Below are positions 44,340 through 54,541 of a stretch of DNA of 64,000 nt, piece after piece. The DNA lies in the NCBI GenBank assembly GCA_910574455.1, contig CAJSYZ010000001.1:4881424-4945423 (forward strand), in the 5' to 3' direction. Positions within the stretch are counted from its first letter, which is position 1; each line of letters opens with the position of its first letter. Under the pieces are notes generated by a model. It saw only the letters and a list, made by a program, of their open reading frames with translations. It had not been told where the DNA came from and searched no databases. This stretch comes from Trichaptum fuscoviolaceum. Its lineage: Eukaryota > Basidiomycota > Agaricomycetes > Hymenochaetales > Trichaptaceae. The position numbers were made by a program, and so were the translations under genes.

Positions 44340-47300
44340 TTATTGTTGCCTACTTTCGTACAATGTTTCATGCATGTGCATGTCAGCAAATCGGTTAACA
44401 TAGAATCTATTGTAAAAGTCCAGGGACTCCTCAGGTGTCAATGACTTCGGAGGACATTCATCACCCTCTGGAACCCCAAGGAGGTGAGCTAAACGGAAGA
44501 TACTCCCTAGAGCTATCACGGATAACTTTGGAGTTTTTGAGTCACCGTGACGGGGGTAGCCTGACTCCGAGTCGGAGGTGTCATTCAGGTCACTCCGGCG
44601 AGTCCGAGTCAGCGGTTGACGGCAACTTCCAATAGTACTACGCTGGCACGCGGTAGAGGTCTCTGACTCATACTCTGGCTCGACTATCCACATTCTTGTT
44701 TTTCTGTCAGGTGAGTCTCCAACGTTCTTGAAAAACTGGACAAGGGCGCATTCCTGACGTTCTCCATTGGCGGTGAAGGAGAAAAGAAGCATAACCCGAG
44801 CAATTCGCATCCCTGCAAACCCCTTTTTGCGAGAACTAACTTGGACAAGAACGACATCACGTCGTGGTTTTCCGCGCCAAGAGGGATTGGACCTGATCAC
44901 CTCCCTCATTGCTTGCTCTATAGGAATTGATTCGCCGCGGTAGGCGAAATACGCGGTAAGCTGAATGGAAGATGGCAATGTCATTGCCCATGTCCAGTGC
45001 AAACTGTTGTTCGGCTATCAGGCTTTCAGAAGCGCTTCCGAGGTCATAGTATCCTAATTCGTTCAAGTTGCACCTTTCGTACTTGCAGAATAAGTATATT
45101 TTGATGAGTCGTCGGAGCTGTCGGAGTTCCGGATGGCCTTTTATCGCCGCAAGAGCGTTGAGCTGTTTGGGGTACAGCTTACTGGACTCTGTAAGGATAG
45201 CAACGAATAAGTCAGATATCCAGCGCCACAATTTGAAGCTCGTGTTACTGACGTTGTTTCGAAGCCATTAACATCAAGCTCGAAGGATCACTTCTACCAC
45301 CTAAGCAAAACCGATGTTCTGTATTTTCCACATCATGAAGAACAACACTACTTTGCAGTCCTTCCACTGATGAAGTGCTGAAATCATCCAGGTCAGCAAT
45401 TTTGTTGTGCCCTTGATTACCCACAGTGCCATCGAAGAAATCATCTGTATCATTGGCTGCTCCTGCCACACCAATACACTGCAACTGCTCCCTCTGATTC
45501 GGGATCCTCTCAGCATCATCCTCCTCCGGCTCTGACATATTCTTCCGCAGAACATCTCGCAAAACTTTCCACGTAGCCTCGGATAGCGTATCGTCTAGCA
45601 TTCCACGCCGTTTGTAGTCTGACCTCGATGCAATAAGTTTGCTGAGTCGTTGGTTTGCTGTGATCATCTGGCCCAAGGGATCATTTCTGTTCGAGCGTCG
45701 CCACGTTTCTTTGACCGCATAAATATGTTTATTCTCTGTAATCGATGAACACAGCCCGCTCGGTGCAGCAAACAGAGGGATCAATGTTGGATAATGGACC
45801 ATAGCATGCTGTCGTGGTAGTGAAAAGTTATCCCGGATGCCCTTAGCTATGAATATTTGCCGATAACGGTGAAAGTGATCCAAAGAGGCTTTGATTTGAT
45901 CAAGAGTTGAGGCTGTAATCGTGTACCGACGCACAAGGTAACAGAAGTCTAGAAATGCACTTAATGTGCGAATCATATCATCGTGTGCAATGCCTACGAT
46001 AGCCGGAAGATACACCTAAGCAAATTCATCAAATATCAGCAAACCACTGCCTCGAACAAGATAAAAAGGTCACATACTTTCATAAGTGCCTTAGAATCAT
46101 TGCCTGTCCATTGCTTGAAGCCTCGGCCTTCGGGGAATCTGCGAAGTCCAGGAAAAGGAGCAGCAACTCTGATTCTACGCGGATGTTAGCAATGGTATTT
46201 ACATTAAACAACTTGCGAAAAAAATCACCTTTTATCCACAATATCCAGCTCTGACGTGGTCAAGCTCTGACATATCCACTCGACAAAGATGATCCTTGAA
46301 CACGCCTTTGATGATTTGGTGCAGCAGGTCCGGAGATATGAGATCGCATATATCTGCGCGTGGAATGTCATTGGTGAAAGGCTACGGAGCAACGTATCAG
46401 TTGCAATATACGCATCCAATGAATAATTTGAAGCACGTACCACAATGTCCTGGTGGAATCCGTACTCTTTCCGAATTGTTGCTTTATTCATGTTGTTGGC
46501 GTCTACCTGTTCTATCAATCGTTCGTGCAGCTCTTTTGTTCGAGGAATTGATACAAATTCCGGATTATCGAGGTCCTTGTGAGGCGCTGTGCATCTATAA
46601 TGTCGAAAGTAAGTCATCACCACAGAGCTTGATTTCAGGAAAGCCTGAGGGCGGTAGTACTTACTTGCAGCACCATCCAGTACATATGGCGCAAAGGCTG
46701 ACCTGTTCCGGATAATCGGCTATATATGAGCCGAGTCCGAAAACCGACCTACGCAAGTGACCATCAGGGCACCGGAGAATGGTTTTCTGAGTGTTCATGA
46801 TCATTGCGGATTTCAGCGAGATTAAGATCCTCGATATAGACGAATGAAAGATCTGATGTCGAAAGTGCCGGAAGTCATCTGACTTTTCGTATTGCCGCTC
46901 AGCTGCAAAGCATCAGAAGTCAATTGAATAGATCACTATTAACACATACTCTTTGGTATTGCCAGAAATGCTATGAGCTGGACTGTATTCAGTTTCTGGG
47001 ACCGCCGGGCCTTGTTTGATACATTCCCAATCGAGAGATACAAAGGATAGTATTCATTATTGCCAGTTCCAACAGAAACCGTTGTCTTATCGCTCCCTAA
47101 AATGACCGGGACGAACATAGATCCATGGACTGCTTTATCTTCTGCGTAGATCTTGTTCTAAGTCAAGGATAATAAGTATCTGTGCGAGTTAATGAGTCAT
47201 GACTTACAGCCTGTTCCCAAGCAAAATTCCCGGACATGTAATTTCTGAAAACTCGTTCTTTGTCATTGATATTATTGGTGTCCTCCTTTGTCTGAAATTC

Positions 47301-48420
47301 ACGAAACGGGACAAAGTCAAATTCGCCTTCTAAAGCCGGGTTATCCACCAAATTTCGGATTACTTCCAAAGGATCCCGATACCATACATCATATTCTTTC
47401 CTCTTCCATGACTCGATGTTCTCGTTTGTCGCTTTTTGGCCATTGTCGTTAGTGTAGAAGTTACTGAAGGATTTCCAAGATACATCACCGACTTTTGTAG
47501 TGTCAATGATCTTGTACAAATTTTGTGCATCCTCATCAAGCAGTGCACCAGCTGTATCCAGACTTGAGTCATCATTGGGATCTGTCGCGTCCAATTCGGG
47601 ATATCTAATAGATTTTGCGTTCTCCGTGGACTGAATTAGTTGATAAGCCTTCATAATTCCGAGAAGCTTTGTTATGTTGCCAGCAGACATTTGCTCTTCG
47701 CGATAGAGAAAATCTGCGAGCTCGAAATCTGCTCGGCACGAATAGGGAAACCAGTCATTTGACGCAGGTTCGTTCCGTGAAACGGGCGGTTCTTCCTTTT
47801 CTAAGAAGTTCCCTTCTTCATCGCATGGAGTGGCTGCACGATATTTGGTGTCAGAATGCTAAAGTAAACTGGGGACATCATACTTAGCGCGCACCATTTA
47901 AATATCTGTGATACACCTTTAAGTTATCATTGTTCTCTTCATAATCTCCAATGTCGGAGTCCAGATCAGCAGAAGATAGGTCTTGGTCTTCAAGTTCGTC
48001 ATCTCCAGTGTCAGCATGGGACAGGCAATCAGGACCGTCTAAATCTTGAAGCAGCTCGTCTCGGCCTATGCTAAGCATCGAGATATCCTGTGTGAGTATA
48101 GAAATGTCGTAGTCGTAACTTGAAGAGTTGCAGCCACTTTCATCTTCATGATGGCCCTCCAAGTCTGTTGGAAGTTCAGGAGAGCCGGGAAGAGCTTGAG
48201 GTGTCGAAGGTCGTGCGGGTCGCTTGGGTGAGGAATCCAAGTCGTAACCACAAGCAGCAGGTCTTGTTGCAAATGATGACGGGTGAGCTGAATATTCATG
48301 TCTTGTCCTTGCGGATTGATTCTTGAACCTCCTGCTGCAGAAGGAGAAGGTGCATCGAATAGTCGGGGGGAAGATATCTGTAAGATGAACGGGTTTGGGC
48401 CTTCGCCGAGTTACCGGCAT
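44340..48420 (-). CDS. Plavaka transposase
   Basis: A multi-exon gene of about 1000 residues. It starts at 48420 with a C2H2 zinc finger (C23, C28, H41, H46: CTFSFCSRRFKNQ...H...H) and an acidic linker. The family's order of segments follows: EPPVSRNEPASNDWFPY with SCRADFELADFLYREEQMS (47780-47690); IESWKRKEYDVWYRDPLEVI (47420); KTTVSVGTGNNEYYPLYLSI and GNVSNKARRS (47080-47000), the signature catalytic-core stretch; CPDGHLRRSVFGLGSY with a cysteine pair (46760); ICDLISPDLLHQIIKGVFKD (46340), the conserved Plavaka motif; then RRYTITASTLDQIKASLDHF and LPRQHAMVHYPTLIPLFAAP, NKHIYAVKETWRRSNR (45940-45700); and a variable tail. I see no disabling change in the core, but the C-terminal exons (44340-45240) are uncertain. 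It shares a divergent promoter with the coiled-coil gene at 48897. Confidence 0.85.
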
Positions 48421-48896
48421 TAGTTCCAGTAAATTGAACGCTGAATTTAAAGTTGAATGGCACGCTCAGCGGTGACGCCCGCGTAGTAACAACTTGAAGT
48501 TAGTAGTACTACTAGTAGTAGTACCGGTAGCCTGAGTAGCCACAGCCTCAGGCTGTCAGTGACTCAGTGGCACCGCCGCCAGCCTGCCAGTGAGCCTGCA
48601 AGTGCCAGTGAGTAGTACTAGTACCAGTAGCACTGTGATAGTACTAGTAATAGAGCTAGCCTGAGTATCCGAGTGTCCAAGTCCGAGTCTGAGTCAGGCT
48701 CATTCCGAGTCAGCCTAACTTGAAGGCTGCCAATCACTGGCACTGCCAGTGCCAGCAAGTGCAAGTGGGCGTAAATTTTCCTTGAATAGGCGCCCTCATC
48801 TCCAACTTCAACTACAACTTGCACCTTTGCCAACTCGATTCACCATCGAAACTCATAGCACCTGTCAGCGTCCTCGACTTGAAACACTGCACAAGA
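48421..48896. promoter_or_regulatory. Divergent promoter of the Plavaka transposase, built of short words
   Basis: Between two divergent starts. It contains AACTTGAAGTTAGTAGTACT, AGTACTAGTACCAGTAG, CAGCCTGAGTAG, GCCAGTGAGCC and CACTGGCACTGCCAGTGCC. It is the same lexicon as the other blocks, consistent with regulatory or transposase-binding sites (inference). Confidence 0.55.
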
Positions 48897-51800
48897 ATGT
48901 CAACTCGAAGACAAACGCGGGCTAAGAATAGCAATCAGCACCCGGGAGCCATAGTCAATAAACTCAGAACACGTCGAACGAAAGAGGAGGTATTGAGGGA
49001 GAAAGAAGAGAAGGAGAGAAGGAGAGAAGAGCAGGCCTCAAAGCGTGGTGAGGCATTGAGGGAAAAGGAGGAGAAGGAAAAACAGAAGGAAGAACGGGCA
49101 GCTCTGCGCGAAGCTGCGGCTCAACAAGCCGTGGATGCGAGAGAGAAGAGAAAACTTGATGCGGAACAGAAACAGGCAGCAAAAGAACAAGAGGCATCTG
49201 AGAAGGTACGCAAAAAGAGAGCTGCAGCAGAGCAACAGGAAACAGCAATACTGGAGACGATGGAGCTTGAGAAGAATTTGTCGAAGGCTCTTGACATTCG
49301 CACCCAGATGGGCTCAACTGCACCTAAGCTGGCTGGCACTGACAAACGAGGGCTAAAAAAACCGAAAGACACTCCTGAAGCTAGTGAGTCCTTATCTTCA
49401 AGACAGCGACAGTCGAGTTACCAGATATTGGCATTGCAGGTTCAACGAACGAGGAAAAAGACAGCTTTTGTGAAGCTGAAGGCAATGCAAACTTTTATGT
49501 TCGTAAGTTGCATTACCTTTACGACTTTAGGTTTTGAAAGATGAACATATTGACTCACGTTATGATGCAGCCAATTCCGATGGACCAGATAGAGAGCGCG
49601 CAAAAAAGGCGAGGAAAAAGGACACCAGAGGTGCACTTCCTTTCCGTACTTGTGTGCAGGGCGCAAAGGCTTCAAGTCGTATCATAGGAGGCACTGGCTA
49701 TCATAGTACGCTTGCAGGACAGGACAGCAGTCTTTCTGGTGAGGATACAGACATGATAGACTCGCCCAATACGTCGAAACGGAACGATAAGACAAAGCGA
49801 CCTGTCAGGGCACTTCGCAACACAGATGGATCCACTTTCTTCGGCGGAGAGGGCAGAAATCCTGAGATCGCAAGGAAGATAGTAGAAGATATTGACTTGT
49901 GAGTTTGAAGTCGTACTACTCAACCGTTCGCATCATAGTACGAAAGATGAGTTTCAAATTCAAACAAATTCAAGTTGATAGTAAGTGTGAAGCTTGATTT
50001 AAACTCAGCTACTTGAAGCTTATCATTGTAGTACTACTTACTACTACTACTAGTAGTACTAGTACTGATAGCTTGAATGCGCCCGCCACTGCCAGTGGCA
50101 GTTTGAGCGTGCCACGCGTGCGCCAGTGACACTGCCAGTGGCAGCGACCGTGGCGGCCCGGCGGGTCACCGCCGTGCCACACTTCTTCAAGATCATCATG
50201 AACCCGAACGTTGCAGCTTCTTCACTTATAATGCTCACATCCTTATCTTTGTTTCAAGTTGTGAGCCTGGCTGACACAAGGAAAATTTAGGCTCCCCGCC
50301 TCGGTGCAAGAGGATGCAAACTTTAGTCCTTGGGAGGATGAAGGAGAGACAGTAACCCTCACGAGTTTTCAAGGTGTAAAGAATAGCTTTGCGAGCGAGC
50401 GACAGACGGCACATCTTGTTGACTCCGACACTGATAATGTGAGTTGGTTAAAGCATTCATTAGACTGGCAGATGAAATCTTAATATTTTGATTGTGCGTT
50501 TAATTAGGACGCGAGGAGACTTACAATACCGCCCCAAGCCAATGTGAGTGCCGCTTAAAGTTCAAAGAAATCGTTCGATTCACAGAGACTAGCATCGGTG
50601 GAGTCCCATGCACAACGATGGCTAATTAACAATGTTTCTGTATCGTATCAGGATGGAGCCAGCAATAAATCGAAGAAAAGGAAGCTATCCCGCGACACTC
50701 TCTCCGACTTGCAGGCTCCTACAACGTTGGTAAGTGGCATCATAATGTCTTGCTTCGTTCGCGCTACTTATCCTTCCTTCTTTGTGCTCTGGAGAAGAAG
50801 AATATCAGGAGACAATCGGCCGTTCAGGTGAGTGTTTCACATCAAAGCATGGATCTGGTGCCGGACTTTCTTGTGTCCTTCGGCGTCGACATATCTTTAC
50901 TTCATTACTTACCAAACCGTACTCTGAATAGGGCGCGAAAATGCAGAGAATCGCCAACTCCCAGCTTGATGTAACGGTAAGTTTATTCTGCTTTTACCCC
51001 CTCACTACTCACCTGTCATCTCGTCAGGAGGGTATTACTGTCGATGGACATAGAGAGCAATCGCCGGCGTTGTATCTGCAGATGCAGGTATGTGTAGGCA
51101 TCGACACTCAATAGGACAACTTTCTGCACCCCTTTCTTTGGCAAGGATCTGGTCGTCTACTAAGCTTTGCTTATTGTAGGACAGCATGATCGCGAATAAT
51201 AAGAAGAGGAAGTCACCGCCGGACTCTAACTCGCATGCCGTGGTAATTCTTGCATTTCCACCCAATATTCAGATCACTTCCTTACTATCTAAAACAGACT
51301 AGCATGAACGTGTATATGAAGAAGCCGTCATCACAGGCTGCCTCGACAGTTAGTGTTAATCCTTCTAATCTCCATTTCATATCATTTCTGATTAAGCAAC
51401 AAGGATTTGAACCTCACTACTAGTAACAAGAGTAAACTGCAAGACAGTCATTCTCAGGCTGATATACTGGTATTCAATTCTCTTCGAGCTTTTCTTGGTA
51501 ACAATTCCTCTAATTGCTACAGATGAAATCTTCTACTTCTATTCGCAATTTGAAGAGGTCTCTGGCGGCTCATGCGCAACATATTGCAAGTGTGAGCTAA
51601 TTGCTGCAATTGATTCGTGTACTAATTCAAGGCTCCTTTAACAGGCAAGTGGTTGTGAGGTGTCGCTAACACCACGAGCACAATCACCTGCGATGACGAC
51701 AGTATCCATCAGTCCTGAACCCGAAGTGCTCGCAACCAAGGCTCATCTTGGTCATCGCAAAGTCTCTCGGACTACTAGCTCTGTGCGTTAATCAAATCAT

Positions 51801-53268
51801 GTCTATGATATACATCCACTAACTTGCAGAAATGCAGACATCTGTAGGGCTTGAGGACAAGGATAGAAATAGTATCGGAAGGGAGGGATCCCGCGCTCCC
51901 GGCAAAAAAAGGGCAACGAATCAGTGTCTCCCTCCCGGAACTCAGGCAGGCTGGACTCACATTCTTCTGCCTTCGCTGTATCGCGCAGTTGGAAAGTCCA
52001 CAAACTCCATGGCAAAACCCGGACAATAAGTCCATCGGAGCCTTGTGGGGGAAGGTGTTTGATTCTGTCGAACTTAGTTACGACACGCAATTGGCCGACA
52101 TCTGTTCTTTAGTTGAGTCATCCCTTATTGTCTTTCATCGGCCATTTTGAATCAAGTATGATCTGCCCTGTAGGCAGCCCAGAGATGCTCTGATAGTTGG
52201 CGCAAGAAATTGTTCGAGAAAGCCGAACAATCAATTTCGAGTTTCGTCGGCAACGAGCGTTCTAAGTCGGTGGAGACCGAAGAAATTGTGAAGATGTTGC
52301 AGACGATGGTCGACAAGAAGAAAGCTGAACCATTCCTCTGGGAAAGCTGGCATAGTATGGATAAGGTATGTAAAAATTTGCCCCATGTCACCCTTCGTAT
52401 CCCTGCATTGACTCTGAAAGTACAGAAGCAAGGGTTGTTCTGCTCTGATCTTGTAATCTCAGTGTTGTCCGTACACCTAGTCTTGGCCCTGGGTCGGCAT
52501 AAAGTACTGGATAAAAACACAATAGGAAAGCCTATCGGTGCCCTCGCTCTTGCGGCAACCGCGGTATCTATCTACTTCAGTTCTTATAGTGGCTTTATTC
52601 GCTGAATTTCTCATGAACAGGTCAAGGTTGCAATCGACAAGCAAGTGGCCCGGTTGCAAAAGATCAAAGAAGAGTTTGGTGGCGCTGAGTGGTACTTCAC
52701 CAGTGCTCTGTGGCAGCCTCATACGGACGACTATGTTAACTTATTGTCGAATTCCTCGTTTTTTACTGAATCAAACTGGGAGAAGGTCCGATCCCGCCTA
52801 GCAGCTTACAATTCCATTGAAGATTTTAGTGCGGGAAAGAACACCGAACTTGTTGGATCGGGTGTCACTGGCAGGGATTTCTCCCTGTATCTTGACGTTG
52901 GAGACGCGGATGCGAGCGGCGAGTATACATATGGCGAGGGCGCTACTAGAAGTAGTAAGTGCAAGGAGGATAAGGATAATGACGGCGAAGAAGTCGAGGA
53001 TTTCAAGGATAGGGAAGACGATATGGAGGACGAGAGTGTGCTTGGCGAGGGAGACGAGGTCGAGGACAAGGATCAGGAGGAGGACAAGGATCAGGATCAG
53101 GATGAGAACAAGGATGCGGACGAGAATTTCAGCGTGGGTTATGGACGCAGTGGAGGTTTTGAGGGCGAGGAGAATGACGCAGGCAGAGAGGACTGGGAAG
53201 GTGAGGGCGATCGCGAGGAGGACGAGGGTTCATTATGGGATTCGGCTACGGACGGCGCAGACTTTTAA
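48897..53268 (+). CDS. Unrecognised coiled-coil, many-exon nuclear-type protein (Plavaka partner gene)
   Basis: It starts at 48897 (MSTRRQTRAKNSNQHPG). Exon 1 encodes a long Glu/Lys/Arg heptad region (EEKERRREEQASKRGEALRE) ending at TFMF before a GTAAGT near 49503. Next come VLKDEHIDSRYDAANSDGPD and EGRNPEIARKIVEDIDL, a longer intron with repeat words (49900-50290), and then a run of about ten very short exons (ARRLTIPPQAN, SNKSKKRKLSRDTLSDLQAP, IANNKKRKSPPDSNSHAV, ...). The conserved-looking C-terminal part includes RISVSLPELRQAGLTFFCLR, DSWRKKLFEKAEQSISSFVG, IGKPIGALALAATAV then KVAIDKQVARLQKIKEEFGG and FTSALWQPHTDDYVNLL, followed by an acidic tail (DKDQEEDKDQDQDENKD). The pattern recalls basidiomycete DUF6532-type proteins, but I cannot confirm this. 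Several basic KKRK patches suggest nuclear import. Exon borders in 50.2-52.2 kb are uncertain. Confidence 0.6.
49903..50288. repeat. Short-word repeats inside a long intron
   Basis: The intron after KIVEDIDL is about 390 bp, against about 55 bp for its neighbours, because it holds AGTACTACTTACTACTACTA, GCCAGTGGCAG and CAAGTTGATAG words. It marks the rightmost block of the short-word landscape. Confidence 0.55.
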
Positions 53269-53459
53269 GAGCAGGTCGATCTCTGGTGAGCTTCGGCTTT
53301 GACCCATCACCCCGCCACTGTATTCAAGCTCTTACTACCATCAACTTGCAGTGGCATTCGTTCTCTGAATATGCCGAGGAACAGCCTGCCAGCGAGGCAG
53401 AAGTGGCAAAATACAATCTGGTTCAGGATGCCGTGGTGTAGCTACTGAGGGACCGTGAC

Positions 53460-53874
53460 ACTGATGCACTGATTTCTACTTATTGTCTTAAATTACTTGT
53501 GGAAATGAAGTAATTCTGGAACCTCTTACGCACTTACACGCTTGAGTACTGCAAACCGACAGACAAAAAAGTCTGCTTATATGATTAAATGATGAATTAC
53601 TTATGGAATGAACTACTTGAACCCCTTACAAACTTATACACTTGAGCACTGCAATTCGAATGCCAGAAAAAAACTTCTGATATGCTTGAATGCTGAAGAC
53701 TGAATGCCTGAAGTACTGATTTAAGTCGACGGCACTGATTTCAGCAGGCCCCTTCCTGAATAATGAAACCACATGCCTGAAATCAGTAAATCAGTAGAAT
53801 TTCACTTCCCAGGGCTTCAGTAAATTTCAGACCGTTTAAGTAACCTTAAGTGAAAAAGAAGATTCCCTGATGTA
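53460..53874. repeat. Right terminal/subterminal region of the Plavaka-type element
   Basis: Reverse complement begins TACATCAGGGAATCTTCTTT and mirrors 28535-28850. It is rich in CTGAAAT/CAGTA words and includes a diverged direct repeat (GAACTACTTGAACCCCTTAC with TTACGCACTTACACGCTTGAG). 53269-53459 is the 3' flank of the preceding gene. Confidence 0.6.
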
Positions 53875-53948
53875 TTATGTCAGTCTTTTTTTTTTTGCCA
53901 CACCCACGATTTCTCCCACATATATGTACATTATTAATATTTGCGAAC

Positions 53949-54526
53949 GCTGTGGGTGCACAGCAGAGCCCGCTACCAATGTTGGGTAGTTCTATTACAT
54001 TTTAGAATGTATAAACTTCTTATATATACATATGTGACAACGATTATAAGTTAAAGAATCTTTTTTATGCAAATGAAAGGAGGCCGTCCGCGTCCTCATC
54101 CGGCGCGCTCGCTTTGCTCGCGCCCCCGTTCTCGGACACCGAGTCGCACAGAGACCATACATTGTGAATAATATAAGTAACTTGTAAGTACCAATTTAGT
54201 GATTATAATTTATACAAGATATTATATGTGAAAATGAATCTGTGTGGCAGGCATCCTTGTCCGCCGCGCTCGCTTGGCTCGCGCAACTTGAACCCGGATA
54301 CGGAGACTGTGCTATTTGAGCTCAATTGGACTTAAGTAAACTTAATTAACTTAATGCATCCATTGTAAGCAATTTAAGTAACTTGTAAGTGAACCTAAGT
54401 TCGGCACTTTGTATTTACCGAAAGGCCGGCCTAGACTAAAGGCACATGACATTCACGTGATAAATAAGGTTTTGACTGAAAAAAGTGACAATCAGTACGC
54501 CTTTAGAACCCGCTAGGGGTAGCGGG
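53949..54526 (+). mobile_element. Hairpin-ended repeat unit D (no gene fragment)
   Basis: Starts with the hairpin GCTGTG-GGTG-CACAGC plus AGAGCCCGCTACC and ends with the hairpin CCCGCTA-GGGG-TAGCGGG (54509-54526). At 578 bp it lacks CSE1. It has two diverged copies of a segment with CGCGCTCGCTTTGCTCGCGC (54098 and 54270). Its last 80 bp match the end of unit A. Confidence 0.65.
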
Positions 54527-54541
54527 AACAAGCAGTTAGTG

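Larger units (their letters stand above)
28535..53874. mobile_element. Candidate 25.3-kb Plavaka-type element nested in KDZ-2
   Basis: The left end TACATCAGGGAA at 28535 is mirrored by TTCCCTGATGTA ending at 53874. Similarity continues for about 36 bp (TTTTT.CTTAAGG..ACT), then both sides are dense in CAGTA/CTGAAAT-type words for 300-400 bp, as expected of subterminal binding regions. The segment contains the Plavaka transposase gene (44340-48420). No exact target duplication was found (TATG lies beside both ends). Grouping all genes between these ends as one element is inference; smaller nested boundaries are possible. Confidence 0.55.

Noticed and set aside
48964..49372. Leu/Ser/Phe-rich minus-strand frames
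   Set aside because: They are complements of the Glu/Lys-rich coiled-coil exon at 48897-49503.
52806..53069. Ser-rich minus-strand frame
   Set aside because: It is the complement of the Asp/Glu-rich tail of the plus-strand gene.
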